Below, one piece after another: positions 23,457-32,260 of a DNA stretch of 64,000 nucleotides. Origin of the DNA: Mesorhizobium sp. Root552 (GTDB taxonomy: Bacteria; Pseudomonadota; Alphaproteobacteria; Rhizobiales; Rhizobiaceae). The notes beneath the pieces were generated by a model. It was given only the letters and a program-made list of their open reading frames with translations. It did not search any database and was not told the DNA's origin. The stretch is taken from NCBI RefSeq assembly GCF_001427285.1, contig NZ_LMFV01000012.1:151469-215468 (forward strand). The letters are read 5' to 3'. The position numbers were made by a program, and so were the translations under genes. Position 1 is the stretch's first letter; each line of letters begins with the position of its first letter.

Positions 23457-23488
23457 AAAAGCGGCCCGCCGATTGGCGGGCCGCTTTT
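23457..23488 (+). terminator. Bidirectional terminator between lpdA and the convergent gene
   Basis: A perfect 14-bp stem (23457-23470 and 23475-23488) with a GATT loop, AAAA before and TTTT after. It serves as a Rho-independent terminator for lpdA on the plus strand and for the small membrane protein gene on the minus strand. Confidence 0.85.
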
Positions 23489-23503
23489 CGTTGATGGCCG
23501 ATG

Positions 23504-23941
23504 TCAGTTGGCCGGTGCCGGAGCGGGTTCAGCCGGGGCTGGTGCCGGGGCAGGCTCAGCTGGAGCTGGCTCGGCAGGCGCGGGTTGGGTCTCCGTCGGC
23601 GCAGGAGCAGGTGCTGGTTCGGCTGGAGTTGGTGCAGGTTCCGCTGGTGCAGGTTCCGCTGGGGCCGGAGCCGGCGCGGGCTCGGCAGGCGCTGGAGCAG
23701 ATTCTGTCGCGGCGGGTTGCTCGGCAGGAGGAGCGGCCGGCTCACCCCTTACGAAGAGGTAATAGGCGGCTATGGCCAAGACGATAACGATCAAGGCGAT
23801 CAGCCACGTGCTGCCGCTGCCGCGTGGCTCCATCGGTCGCGGACTGGCAATTCGCGGATCTGATGTTGAATGCGGTGGTACAGGGTTCAACGGATCCGTA
23901 AGCCGTGGATCGTTCGGGTCCGGCTTGTTTGGGTCGGCCAT
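23504..23941 (-). CDS. Single-pass membrane protein with Pro-Ala-Glu repeat tail
   Basis: I do not recognise a family. The 145-residue protein has an Asp/Pro-rich N-terminus (MADPNKPDPNDPR), one transmembrane helix at about 45-64, and a C-terminal tail of about 78 residues consisting nearly only of PAEPAPAP-type repeats. With the N-terminus inside, the tail would lie in the periplasm and could span peptidoglycan like the Pro-rich spacers of TonB proteins; that is inference. The ATG at 23941 has AGGAGG upstream; an ATG at 23992 lacks one. Confidence 0.75.
   Translation of the reverse strand: MADPNKPDPNDPRLTDPLNPVPPHSTSDPRIASPRPMEPRGSGSTWLIALIVIVLAIAAYYLFVRGEPAAPPAEQPAATESAPAPAEPAPAPAPAEPAPAEPAPTPAEPAPAPAPTETQPAPAEPAPAEPAPAPAPAEPAPAPAN
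23507..23740 (-). repeat. Low-complexity Pro-Ala-Glu coding repeat
   Basis: This part of the membrane-protein gene encodes residues 68-145, tandem near-copies of PAEPAPAPA with occasional T, S or Q. Repeat units vary from 6 to 10 codons and are imperfect at the DNA level, so it is a protein spacer, not a CRISPR or regulatory repeat. Length variation between strains is likely. Confidence 0.75.
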
Positions 23942-24143
23942 ACTGTCCTCCTGGTGAAATGGATCAGCCGAAATTGATCGGCTAATGCCCATTAACGCAC
24001 GAGTGGGGAATGGGTTTCATTGCCCGTGACATATCCTCCCCGCACCTTGAAAACTGGGGGAGTTCACAGATGGAAAAGCGGCGACAACAGCCTTCCCCGA
24101 TCCCTACGAATCGGGTTGTGTGTCGGGTCAGAACCCTGGCAGC

Positions 24144-24359
24144 CTATTGCGCGGGCTGTGCCGGCGTGGCCGGCGATGGCAACGGCAAGACGGTCTGTTC
24201 GTCCGGCACCGACATCGGGGGCGGCTGATCTTCTGAAACACTGGCGACGATGGCCGTCTTGTCTACGGCAGCGTTATCGGCCGATTTCATGAAATCGCAA
24301 GCATGGGCCGCCGATACCGAAAGGCCGAAAGATGCTGCCAGGATAAGCGCCTTTGTCAT
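24144..24359 (-). CDS. Small exported protein, unknown
   Basis: A 71-residue product with a clear signal peptide (MTKALILAASFGLSVSAAHA, cleavage after AHA), then CDFMKSADNAAVDKTAIVASV and a Pro-rich C-terminus. No known domain. The ATG at 24359 has AGGAG about eight bases upstream, better than the in-frame ATG at 24380. Single gene with about 120 nt upstream. Confidence 0.6.
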   Translation of the reverse strand: MTKALILAASFGLSVSAAHACDFMKSADNAAVDKTAIVASVSEDQPPPMSVPDEQTVLPLPSPATPAQPAQ

Positions 24360-24480
24360 GCTCTTCTCCTTCCATTTCACGTGGACCGGGGAAAGCTAGC
24401 AGATTTTGCAAAGATGGCCCAATCACGCTTTGCGTGAGCGGCGGCTTGACCAACGTCGACGGTTTTAGGGAAGGGGCCGG

Positions 24481-24597
24481 CTAAGCGGCAAACATCAAAA
24501 CGGCCAGGAACGACAGGAAGAACAGCAGGTTTACTGCTGCGAGCAACTTCATGCCGAAAAGGGCGGTACTGTCTGCGATGGCAAAGGCGCGTTTCAT
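24481..24597 (-). CDS. Possible 38-residue membrane peptide
   Basis: The frame MKRAFAIADSTALFGMKLLA continues into a single hydrophobic helix and stops after LMFAA. The helix (about residues 15-36) and the charged N-terminus are compatible with a real small membrane protein, but no strong ribosome-binding site precedes the ATG and I know no named family. It lies between the small exported protein and xerC on the same strand. Confidence 0.4.
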   Translation of the reverse strand: MKRAFAIADSTALFGMKLLAAVNLLFFLSFLAVLMFAA

Positions 24598-24679
24598 AGC
24601 ATGGAGCGTAATTTCAAATCGCCGCCAAACCGTTAATGAATGCAGAAAAATTGTCAGAATATCGCGGAAAACAGCGCCT

Positions 24680-25633
24680 TCAGGCGCGAGGGTGCGCCGA
24701 TTGATAGATTTCCAGCAGACGTGCCGTGTCCACCCCGGTGTATATTTGCGTCGTCGAAAGGCTGGCGTGGCCGAGCAGTTCCTGGATGGTGCGCAGATCG
24801 CCCCCGCGCCCTAGCAGGTGGGTGGCAAAGGAATGCCGCAGCGCATGCGGCGCTGCCGAGTCGGGAAGGTTCAGGGCGGAGCGCAGTTTTACCATCTCCC
24901 GCTGGATGATGGCGGGGTTGAGCGGGCCGCCACGCGCGCCGCGAAACAGGGGATCGCCTGCCTCAAGATGAAAGGGGCAGAGCCGCCGATATTCCAAAAC
25001 CGCCTGTAGCGCGACGGGCAGTACCGGCACCAGCCTGGTCTTGCCGCCCTTGCCGGTTATCCGCAGCACCTTTTCGTTCGGATTGATGAGATCGCTGCCG
25101 GTCAGCGCGAGCGCTTCCGAAATACGAAGACCGGAACCGTAGAGAAGCGTCAGCAGGGCGGCGTTGCGCGCCGCGATCCATGGCTCTTCGGCCAATTGCT
25201 CGACGGTCGAGACGACGCGTTTGGCGTCGGCGGCCGTGAGCGGCTTTGGAAGCGACTTCGGTTGCTTCGGGGCCCGTAGGGCGGCAGCTCCCGCCGCATT
25301 GACGAGGCCTTGCCGCTCCAGAAACCGCAGCAGCGAGCGGATGCCGGCAAGGCCGCGACCCAGGGTGCGGGCGCCGGCACCGCCGTTCCTGCGCGAGGCG
25401 AGAAAGCCGCGCAAGTCTGCAGGGCGAAGGTTTGCGATGTCGGCGATGCCCGGCGGCCCGCCACAGTGGCCGGTGAGGAATTGCAGGAACTGGCGGGTGT
25501 CGCGCTCATAGGCTTCGACGGTGAGCATGGACAAACGGCGCTCGCCTGCCAACACCGACAGCCAGCGCTGCCTGGCATCGTTCAGGTCGGGTTTCGCCGA
25601 AATCAGGAACTGTTCCTGCATGATCGTTTCCAT
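24680..25633 (-). CDS. xerC: Tyrosine recombinase XerC
   Basis: Site-specific recombinase that with XerD resolves chromosome dimers at dif. In the 317-residue protein the full catalytic set is present: R170 (GSGLRISEAL), K195 (TGKGGK), H263 and R266 (HALRHSFATH), H289 (LLGHASLSTTQIY) and nucleophile Y298. The N-terminal SAM-like core-binding domain covers about 15-110. XerC rather than XerD is inferred from its chromosomal setting beside lpdA; the genome should hold a second Xer gene elsewhere. No attachment site or mobile-element gene is adjacent. Confidence 0.88.
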   Translation of the reverse strand: METIMQEQFLISAKPDLNDARQRWLSVLAGERRLSMLTVEAYERDTRQFLQFLTGHCGGPPGIADIANLRPADLRGFLASRRNGGAGARTLGRGLAGIRSLLRFLERQGLVNAAGAAALRAPKQPKSLPKPLTAADAKRVVSTVEQLAEEPWIAARNAALLTLLYGSGLRISEALALTGSDLINPNEKVLRITGKGGKTRLVPVLPVALQAVLEYRRLCPFHLEAGDPLFRGARGGPLNPAIIQREMVKLRSALNLPDSAAPHALRHSFATHLLGRGGDLRTIQELLGHASLSTTQIYTGVDTARLLEIYQSAHPRA

Positions 25634-25740
25634 CTTCGTCTCGCCATCTTGCTTAAGCGAGGTTAGGAAGCGGTGAAGGGTGCTTGTAATGCAATTCTTC
25701 CAAATCTAGGACATGATCAAGCCCGTAGGATTTTCAATTG

Positions 25741-26361
25741 ATGCCGAAGCTCAACAATCCCGTCCAGATGGCAGTGATAGGTGCAGCGCATGGCATCAAG
25801 GGCGAGTTGCGCGTCAAAACCTTTACCGGCGCGCCGGAGGCGCTTGGCGACTACGGGCCATTGTCCACAAGGGACGGCCGCATCTTTGAGGTTCTCAGCA
25901 TCAGGCCCGCAGGCAATGTCGCCGTCGTGCGCTTCAAGGGCATCGATGGCCGTACGGCGGCAGAGGCGCTGACCGGCACCGAGCTGTTTGTCGATCGTTC
26001 CGCGCTTCCCGAATCCATCGAGGAAGACGAATTCTATCAGGCAGACCTGATCGGCCTTGCCGTCAAGGACGATACCGGCGCAATTATCGGCAAGGTGCTG
26101 GCGGTGCAGAATTTCGGCGGCGGCGACATACTCGACCTGATGGTGGGTAGCCGCAAGGGCGTGCTCATTCCCTTTACCCAGGCAGCAGTTCCGGAGGTTT
26201 CCATTGCCGGCGGCTTCGTACGTATCGATCCGATTGCGGCAGGGTTGGTGGAGGATGAGGACGGCGATGGCGAGCCTGACATCGAAACGGCCCCGGGCCG
26301 CGATGGTTTCGATGCCAAACGCCGCCCGCGCGGACCGAAAGACGCCGGAGGCAACCGGTGA
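25741..26361 (+). CDS. rimM: Ribosome maturation factor RimM
   Basis: 30S maturation factor that binds ribosomal protein S19. The 206-residue protein has the N-terminal beta-barrel start [22 protein letters not shown], the PRC-barrel with [12 protein letters not shown] and the [23 protein letters not shown] motif. The C-terminal tail after about residue 180 is Asp/Arg-rich and variable. The ATG at 25741 is preferred to the TTG three bases earlier. Its stop overlaps the GTG start of trmD. Confidence 0.95.
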   Translation: MPKLNNPVQMAVIGAAHGIKGELRVKTFTGAPEALGDYGPLSTRDGRIFEVLSIRPAGNVAVVRFKGIDGRTAAEALTGTELFVDRSALPESIEEDEFYQADLIGLAVKDDTGAIIGKVLAVQNFGGGDILDLMVGSRKGVLIPFTQAAVPEVSIAGGFVRIDPIAAGLVEDEDGDGEPDIETAPGRDGFDAKRRPRGPKDAGGNR

Positions 26362-27047
26362 GCTTTGCCGCATCGGTTCTCACGCTTTACCCGGAGATGT
26401 TTCCGGGTGCGCTCGGCGTTTCGCTTGCCGGCCGGGCGCTGGAAGCCGGCACATGGTCGCTCGACACGGTCCAGATCCGCGACTTTGCCACGGATCGTCA
26501 TCGGACGGTGGATGATACACCGGCTGGTGGCGGCGCCGGGATGGTCATGCGCGCCGACGTGTTGGCCCGTGCCATCGACAGCGCGGCCGCTGAGGGCGAT
26601 CCGCGACCTCGCCTCCTGATGAGCCCTCGCGGCAAGCCGCTGACCCAGGCGAAGGTGCGAGAACTGGCTGCGGGCCCCGGTGTCGTCCTTTTATGCGGAC
26701 GCTTCGAAGGTGTCGACCAGCGCTTGATCGAGGCGCGCAACCTCGAAGAAATCTCGATCGGCGACTACATACTCTCAGGCGGCGAACCGGCAGCGCTGGT
26801 ATTGCTCGACGCCATTGTGCGCCTGTTGCCGGGGGTCATGGGAAACGACCAGTCGGGCGAAGAAGAGAGTTTCGAAAACGGGCTGCTGGAACATCCGCAT
26901 TATACGCGACCACAGGAGTTCGACGGGCGGCTCATTCCCGAGGTTCTCGTCTCCGGCAATCACGCCAAGATTGCGCAATGGCGGCGAGAGCAGGCGGAGC
27001 GCCTGACACGGGAACGCCGGCCGGATTTGCTTGACGGGGTTAAGTGA
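26358..27047 (+). CDS. trmD: tRNA (guanine-N1)-methyltransferase TrmD
   Basis: Forms m1G37 in tRNA, preventing +1 frameshifts. The 229-residue SPOUT enzyme shows [10 protein letters not shown] at the start, [12 protein letters not shown] and [15 protein letters not shown] of the SAM-binding trefoil knot, and [13 protein letters not shown] near the C-terminus. The GTG start overlaps the rimM stop (GTGA). rpsP and rplS, usual partners of rimM-trmD, are not adjacent in this window. Confidence 0.96.
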   Translation: MSFAASVLTLYPEMFPGALGVSLAGRALEAGTWSLDTVQIRDFATDRHRTVDDTPAGGGAGMVMRADVLARAIDSAAAEGDPRPRLLMSPRGKPLTQAKVRELAAGPGVVLLCGRFEGVDQRLIEARNLEEISIGDYILSGGEPAALVLLDAIVRLLPGVMGNDQSGEEESFENGLLEHPHYTRPQEFDGRLIPEVLVSGNHAKIAQWRREQAERLTRERRPDLLDGVK

Positions 27048-27059
27048 CGGCGGGCCTGT

Positions 27060-27917
27060 TCAGGCGGCCAGAAACTCCGGATTCTGTTTCACCAGAGCGA
27101 CCTTGAGCTTTTCCATGGCGCGGGCTTCGATCTGGCGAACCCGTTCCTTTGAGATGCCGAGCTTGCCGCCAAGCTCTTCAAGCGTAACGCCTTCGTCCTT
27201 TAGCCTGCGTTCTTCGATAATCCTCAACTCGCGGGCGTTCAGCGCCCTGAGCGCGATCCTGAGCCACCCTGAACGTCTTTCGACGTCGATTGTCGTGGAG
27301 GCGATTTCGTCGGGCCAAGGCTCGTCCGACACCAGAAAGTCCATTCGCTCCGTGGAATCGGATTCACCGGTCAGTGGGGCATTCAGCGATCTGTCGGGCG
27401 TGGACAGGCGGGCGTCCATGGTGGCAACGTCTGATGTCGAAACGCCAAGCGCTGCCGATATTTCCTCATAGAGCGCGGTGCTGGAAAGCGTTTCATTGCC
27501 ATTTGCCAGCCGGGCCCTGAGCCGCCGCAAGTTGAAGAACAGCGATTTCTGCGCAGAACTGGTGCCGCCGCGTACGATAGACCAGTTGCGCAGAATGTAG
27601 TCCTGCATGGAGGCGCGTATCCACCACGTCGCGTAAGTCGAGAAGCGTACCTCGCGCTCGGGCTCGAAACGCGCGGCGGCTTCGAGGAGCCCGACGTGAC
27701 CTTCCTGGATCAGGTCGCTGGCGGGGAGCCCGTAGTGGCGAAACTTGGCGGCCATGGAAATGACCAGCCGCATATGCGCGACGACTATCCGGTTCAATGC
27801 GTCCTGGTCATGATGTTTGCGCCAGTTGAGGGCCAGCTCCTGCTCTTCCTCGCGACCGAGATAGGGGGCAGCCATCGCGATGCGGATGAAGTCGCGCGAG
27901 GTAGTGTCCTGCATCAT
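27060..27917 (-). CDS. rpoH2: RNA polymerase sigma-32 factor, RpoH2 type
   Basis: Heat-shock-class sigma factor of about 285 residues. Region 2 is visible as LVISMAAKFRHYGLPASDLIQEGHVGLLEAAARFEPEREVRFSTYATWWIRASMQDYILRNWS, including the RpoH-box context, and region 4 as LEELGGKLGISKERVRQIEARAMEKL. The divergence from the RpoH1 type and the promoter found upstream point to the RpoH2 paralogue of Rhizobiales, which acts below the general stress regulator EcfG in Sinorhizobium. The ATG at 27917 has GGAGC upstream; a second ATG follows immediately. Confidence 0.87.
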   Translation of the reverse strand: MMQDTTSRDFIRIAMAAPYLGREEEQELALNWRKHHDQDALNRIVVAHMRLVISMAAKFRHYGLPASDLIQEGHVGLLEAAARFEPEREVRFSTYATWWIRASMQDYILRNWSIVRGGTSSAQKSLFFNLRRLRARLANGNETLSSTALYEEISAALGVSTSDVATMDARLSTPDRSLNAPLTGESDSTERMDFLVSDEPWPDEIASTTIDVERRSGWLRIALRALNARELRIIEERRLKDEGVTLEELGGKLGISKERVRQIEARAMEKLKVALVKQNPEFLAA

Positions 27918-27987
27918 GGCGGTGCTCCGACCTTCGACAGCCTGCATGTGCCAACGCGCTTGCGAAAGGCACTTTATGACCGTCAGG

Positions 27988-28013
27988 AACGTTCGAGATC
28001 GGAAGTTGGTTCC
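27988..28013 (-). promoter_or_regulatory. EcfG (RpoE2)-type promoter of rpoH2
   Basis: Reading the minus strand, GGAAC (28013-28009) is followed after exactly 17 nt by CGTT (27991-27988), a full match to the consensus GGAAC-N16/17-CGTT of alphaproteobacterial EcfG-type sigma factors. Transcription would begin around 27980, about 60 nt before the rpoH2 ATG. In Sinorhizobium meliloti rpoH2 is known to be under RpoE2 control, which fits. Confidence 0.75.
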
Positions 28014-28207
28014 GGCTCATTCCATTGCTCGAAGACGAGCCTTTCATGCGGGCAACGAACCCCGGCAGGGCCCGCCATTCATTAGCAATCAATTCCTGAT
28101 AGCCGCCAATTTTCGGATTTTCCTTCCTTATTTTATGCCTAAAGTTCTGCGAGATTGCCTGCCTCTACAAAAAGCGCCCGTTTCGGGCTCAACAGGATCA
28201 CAGAAAA

Positions 28208-28981
28208 ATGAACTGGCTTAAATCGCTTATCGTTGCCGGCACGTTGCAGGCGCTGGCCATCACGGCTGCCGCTGCGGGCGCCAATCTCGACCAGATCAAG
28301 GCAGACGGCGTGCTCAAGATCGGCACCGAAGGCACCTACGCACCCTTCACCTACCACGATGCGTCGAACGAACTTGTCGGCTTCGACGTGGAGATCGGCA
28401 AGGCAGTCGCGGCAAAGCTTGGCGTCAAGGCCGAGTTCCTTGAAGGCAAGTGGGACGGCCTGATCGCTGGCCTCGATGCCAACCGCTATGACGCGGTCAT
28501 CAACCAAGTCGGCATCACCGAGGAGCGCAAGGCGAAATACGACTTCTCCGATCCGTATATCGCTTCCAAGGCAGTGCTGATCGTCAAGGGCGACAACACC
28601 GACATCAAGGGCTTCGCCGACCTGAAGGGCAAGAAGTCGGCCCAGTCGCTGACCTCCAACTTCGGCAAGCTGGCCGAGAAGAACGGCGCGGAACTCGTCG
28701 GCACCGATGGCTTCGACCAGTCGATCCAGCTGCTTTTGACCGGCCGCGCGGACGCGACCATCAATGACAGCCTGTCCTTCCTCGACTTCAAGAAGCACAA
28801 GCCCGATGCCGATGTGAAGATTGCCGCGCAGGAAGAAAATGCAGACTATTCCGGCGTCATCGTGCGCAAGGGCGACCCCGAACTGGTCGCGGCGATCAAC
28901 AAGGCGCTGGCCGATATCAAGGCCGACGGCACCTACCAGAAGATCGCCGACACCTATTTCGGCCAGGACGTTTCAAAGTAA
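28208..28981 (+). CDS. Amino-acid ABC transporter substrate-binding protein (cystine type)
   Basis: Periplasmic binding protein of solute-binding family 3, 257 residues with a signal peptide to about residue 23. It shows LKIGTEGTYAPFTYHDASNELVGFDVEIGKAVA, the family lobe I signature, and DAVINQVGITEERKAKYDFSDPY. It resembles cystine/polar amino-acid binders (TcyJ/FliY-like); the ligand is not certain. It is the first gene of a three-gene transporter, with a hairpin between it and the permease gene. A small hairpin (28176-28188) lies in the leader. The 290-nt gap upstream contains the rpoH2 promoter on the other strand. Confidence 0.9.
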   Translation: MNWLKSLIVAGTLQALAITAAAAGANLDQIKADGVLKIGTEGTYAPFTYHDASNELVGFDVEIGKAVAAKLGVKAEFLEGKWDGLIAGLDANRYDAVINQVGITEERKAKYDFSDPYIASKAVLIVKGDNTDIKGFADLKGKKSAQSLTSNFGKLAEKNGAELVGTDGFDQSIQLLLTGRADATINDSLSFLDFKKHKPDADVKIAAQEENADYSGVIVRKGDPELVAAINKALADIKADGTYQKIADTYFGQDVSK

Positions 28982-29012
28982 CAACCGGGCTGGCGCTCCA
29001 GCCAAACCGAAC

Positions 29013-29044
29013 AAGCGGCGGCCGCCAGATATCGGCCGCCGCTT
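29013..29044 (+). terminator. Hairpin between binding-protein and permease genes
   Basis: A perfect 12-bp GC-rich stem (29013-29024 and 29033-29044) with an 8-nt loop lies 31 nt after the binding-protein stop. A U tract is lacking. Such hairpins commonly give partial termination or 3' protection, so that the binding protein is made in excess over the membrane subunits. Confidence 0.65.
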
Positions 29045-29112
29045 TCCGCTTGATGGGTAGGCGCGCTATTGTGCGCCTGCTCGATACAAGCGACGATTTC
29101 CGGAGGTTTTCC

Positions 29113-29793
29113 GTGCCGCACTGGCTTCAATTGATGCTGGAATCACTCGGCCCGCTGTTGTGGGCCGCGCTGGTTTTCACCACGCCGCTGACGCTTCTTT
29201 CCTTCACCTTCGGCCTGATCGTCGGTTTGGGCGTGGCGCTGATCCGCCTGTTCGGGCCGAAACCGCTGGTTGCCGTGGTGCGCTTTTATGTCTGGATCTT
29301 TCGCGGTACGCCACTGCTGGTGCAGCTTTTCCTGATCTTCTACGGCCTGCCGTCTGCGGGCATCCTGCTGGACGCCTTTCCGGCAGCGCTGATCGGTTTC
29401 ACCCTCAACATCGGCGCCTACAGTTCCGAAATCATCCGTGCCGTGATCGGTTCGGTGCCAAAGGGCCAATGGGAGGCGGCCTATTCGATCGGCATGACGT
29501 GGAGCCAGGCCATGCGCCGCACTATCCTGCCGCAAGCAGGCCGCGTTGCGGTGCCGCCGCTTTCCAATACTTTCATCTCGCTGGTGAAAGACACCTCGCT
29601 CGCCGCCGCCATCACGGTGCCGGAGATGTTCCAAGCAGCGCAGCGGATAGTCGCCGTTACGTATGAGCCGTTGATCCTCTATGTCGAGGCAGCGCTGCTC
29701 TATCTTGCCATGAGTTCCGTGCTATCTGCATTGCAGACCCGGCTGGAAACGCGGCTCAACCGCTATGGCGGCTTCCTGGAGGCGCGGGCATGA
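29113..29793 (+). CDS. Amino-acid ABC transporter permease
   Basis: HisMQ-type inner-membrane subunit of about 226 residues with five or so helices. The motif RGTPLLVQLFLIFYGLP and the EAA-loop EAAYSIGMTWSQAMRRTILPQAGRVAVPPL identify the family. I take the GTG at 29113 because GGAGG sits six bases upstream (29102-29106); longer starts at 29050/29053 lack this and would overlap the hairpin region. It overlaps the ATPase gene by 4 nt. A single permease implies a homodimeric channel. Confidence 0.92.
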   Translation: MPHWLQLMLESLGPLLWAALVFTTPLTLLSFTFGLIVGLGVALIRLFGPKPLVAVVRFYVWIFRGTPLLVQLFLIFYGLPSAGILLDAFPAALIGFTLNIGAYSSEIIRAVIGSVPKGQWEAAYSIGMTWSQAMRRTILPQAGRVAVPPLSNTFISLVKDTSLAAAITVPEMFQAAQRIVAVTYEPLILYVEAALLYLAMSSVLSALQTRLETRLNRYGGFLEARA

Positions 29794-30557
29794 TCGGCCT
29801 CACCGATATCGAAAAGCGCTTCGGCGACAATGTCGTTCTGAAAGGCGTGTCTGTTGCCATTGCCGAAGGTACCGTTACCGCACTGGTCGGCCCATCGGGC
29901 GGTGGCAAGAGTACGCTTTTGCGCTGCATCAACCTGCTTGAAATCCCTACGTCCGGTACTCTGCGTATCGGTGAAGAAACGCTTGCCTTCAGGCCTGGCG
30001 AGAAGGCTGCGTCCAAGGATGTCCAGCGGTTGCGCCGCCAGACCGGCATGGTTTTCCAGAACTTCCAGCTCTTCCCGCACCGCACAGCGATCGAGAATGT
30101 CATGGAGGGGTTGGTCACCGTTCTGAAATGGCCCGCCGAGCGGGCGCGTGAACGGGCGCTGGCCTTGCTCGAGAAAGTCGGCATGGCGCACAAGGCGGAT
30201 GCCTGGCCAGCCACGCTATCCGGCGGCCAGCAACAACGGGTGGCGATTGCCCGTGCCTTGGCGCCTTCGCCAAAGGTGCTGCTGTGCGACGAGCCGACTT
30301 CGGCGCTGGACCCGGAACTGGCGCAGGAAGTGGTCGATGTTTTAGGACAACTCGCAAGCGAAGGCACGACGATGGTGATGGCTACGCACGACCTGCGCCT
30401 TGCCTCCAAGATCGCCAACGAGGTGGTGTTCCTCGAGGCGGGCGTCGTGGTAGAGAGCGGGCAAGCGGCAAGCCTGTTCGCCAATCCTCAGCGCGAACGC
30501 ACCAAGCGGTTCATCGCCACCTTGCGCCATGAACAGGAAAGCGGCGGAGCCGCCTGA
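29790..30557 (+). CDS. Amino-acid ABC transporter ATP-binding protein
   Basis: ATPase subunit, 255 residues: Walker A GPSGGGKST (34-42), Q-loop VFQNFQLFPHRTAIENV, signature LSGGQQQRVAIARAL, Walker B VLLCDEPTSALDPEL, switch ATHDL. Typical of the polar amino-acid uptake family (GlnQ/TcyN-like). The ATG overlaps the permease stop as ATGA. It converges with the aminotransferase gene 33 nt downstream. Confidence 0.94.
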   Translation: MIGLTDIEKRFGDNVVLKGVSVAIAEGTVTALVGPSGGGKSTLLRCINLLEIPTSGTLRIGEETLAFRPGEKAASKDVQRLRRQTGMVFQNFQLFPHRTAIENVMEGLVTVLKWPAERARERALALLEKVGMAHKADAWPATLSGGQQQRVAIARALAPSPKVLLCDEPTSALDPELAQEVVDVLGQLASEGTTMVMATHDLRLASKIANEVVFLEAGVVVESGQAASLFANPQRERTKRFIATLRHEQESGGAA

Positions 30558-30590
30558 GGAGCGCCGGAACAAGGCTTCAGGACTTTTCCT

Positions 30591-32009
30591 TCAACCTTGC
30601 CAGACGCCTTCCTTGCGCAGGTCGTCCATGGTGCGCGAAATGCCCTCGCGCAGTATGGACACCATATCGTCGATCTGCTCGCGACTGATGGTCAGCGGCG
30701 GCGACATCACGCACATGTTGATCAGCGGCCGCACCAGAAGACCAAGCTCGTGGCAATGCGCGTCGATGCGTGCGCCGACATTCTTGTCCAGTTGCAGCGG
30801 GTTCTTGCTTTCACGGTCGGCAACGCATTCGACGCAGGCCATCAAGCCGATGCCGCGCACCTCGCCGACCAAAGGCAAGTCTTCCAGCGTCTTCAACTGT
30901 GCCTGGAAATATGGCGCGACATTTCGGGCGTGTGCCAGAACGCCGTCCTCGAGGATATCGAGGTTCTTGAGCGCCACGGCACAGCCGATGGGATGGCTGG
31001 TATAGGTCAGGCCATGGCCGAATAGCGCGTCGGGGTGGTTTGAGCGACGCAGATCCTGGAGCAGGCGTTCGGAAATTACCACGCCGCCGAGCGGAAAATA
31101 GCCAGAGGTGACGCCCTTGGCAAAAGTTATCATGTCGGGGTCGAGGCCGAATACCTGTCCCGAGGCAAAGACGTGGCCGAGACGACCAAAGGCCGTGACA
31201 ACTTCGTCCGAGACATAGAGGATTTCGTTGGCGCGGCAGATTTCGCGGATGCGCTGCAGGTAGTTGTCGGGGGGTATGATGACGCCGCCGGAGGCCTGAA
31301 CCGGTTCGCCGACGAAAGCGCCAATGCGTTCGGCTCCAACGCGCGCCACGGTTGCGCTGAATTCCTCCACGAGGAAATCGCTGAACGCCTCACTCGTCAT
31401 GTCCTTGGGTCGGCGGAAGGGATCGGGAGACGTCATCTTGACGACCAGTTCGTCGGCACCGTCCATCCAGTCGCGGTCGCGAGGCCGGCCGTTTAGCGAG
31501 GCCGACAGATAGGTGGAACCGTGATAGGCGCCTCCGCGGCTCAGGATCAGCTTCTTTTCCGGCCTTCCGCGCACGTTGTTGTAGAATTGCATGAAGCGCA
31601 GTGCCGTCTCCACCGCCGACGAACCACCCGTAGTGTAGAAGACGTGATTGAGATCGCCGGGTGCATGGGAAGCGATGCGCTCCGCAAGCTCGGCTGACGG
31701 CGCATTCATGGTATACCACGGCGTATTGTAGCAAAGCTGCATAGCCTGGTCGTACATCACGCGCGCCAGTTCTTCGCGACGATGACCGATGTTGATGCAC
31801 CACATGCCTGCTGGCCCGTCGATCAGTCTTTGACCGGTGCTGTCGGTGATGTAGATGCCATCGCCTTCGCCGATCAGGGCGCGTGCCTCCTCGCCAACGG
31901 AACCGGCATAGGGCCACGGCTGGACCAGGTGCCTCCTGGCCTGTTCGACGGCGTCGAGCTCGTCGTTTCCACCGGCCTGATCCCTCGATAGGTCGCGTAA
32001 TGCCGCCAT
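30591..32009 (-). CDS. Class III PLP-dependent aminotransferase
   Basis: Fold type I omega-aminotransferase of 472 residues. The PLP lysine is K298 in ITFAKGVTSGYFPLG; the glycine-rich phosphate site is YTTGGSSAVETALRF and the cofactor aspartate lies in LYVSDEVVTAFGRLG. Family members transfer the terminal amino group of putrescine, beta-alanine, taurine or similar donors to pyruvate or 2-oxoglutarate. Divergent from a PotABC-like transporter with a TetR-type palindrome between them, so the substrate is probably the imported compound or a product of it. Confidence 0.93.
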   Translation of the reverse strand: MAALRDLSRDQAGGNDELDAVEQARRHLVQPWPYAGSVGEEARALIGEGDGIYITDSTGQRLIDGPAGMWCINIGHRREELARVMYDQAMQLCYNTPWYTMNAPSAELAERIASHAPGDLNHVFYTTGGSSAVETALRFMQFYNNVRGRPEKKLILSRGGAYHGSTYLSASLNGRPRDRDWMDGADELVVKMTSPDPFRRPKDMTSEAFSDFLVEEFSATVARVGAERIGAFVGEPVQASGGVIIPPDNYLQRIREICRANEILYVSDEVVTAFGRLGHVFASGQVFGLDPDMITFAKGVTSGYFPLGGVVISERLLQDLRRSNHPDALFGHGLTYTSHPIGCAVALKNLDILEDGVLAHARNVAPYFQAQLKTLEDLPLVGEVRGIGLMACVECVADRESKNPLQLDKNVGARIDAHCHELGLLVRPLINMCVMSPPLTISREQIDDMVSILREGISRTMDDLRKEGVWQG

Positions 32010-32071
32010 TGCTGCCTCGCTTTCGGTCTCGCCCGGCTTGCCGCCGCTCCGAGCCTGATCATCACTTCATT

Positions 32072-32087
32072 TTGAATGTCCGTTCAA
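32072..32087. promoter_or_regulatory. Palindromic TetR-type operator, site 1
   Basis: TTGAA (32072-32076), six bases, then TTCAA (32083-32087), followed by a CAATATGGC stretch. It stands 63 nt upstream of the aminotransferase start and about 174 nt upstream of the transporter permease start. The same half-sites and spacing, and the same CAATATGGC flank, recur at 37863-37878. The likely binder is the TetR/BetI-like protein encoded at 36269-36982. Confidence 0.6.
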
Positions 32088-32260
32088 TCAATATGGCAGA
32101 ATTAACGCTTGATTTCAATCTGCGGATGCGCTCATGATTGGAAGACAGCGGGCAAGCCCACGGGGAACGGGCGCTCGCATGACCGATGGGATGGCAGCAT
32201 GGCAGGCAAGTTCAGGCCCGCGACTGCATACGAACCCCAAGCCCTGCACGGGGTTTTGCC

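Noticed and set aside
23507..23740. Short tandem DNA repeats that might suggest a CRISPR array
   Set aside because: Units are codon-based and imperfect, with no spacers; they encode the Pro-Ala-Glu tail of a membrane protein. No cas genes are present.
24680..25633. Tyrosine recombinase as integrase of a mobile element
   Set aside because: Length, motifs and housekeeping context fit XerC. No tRNA, direct repeats, excisionase or phage genes adjoin it.
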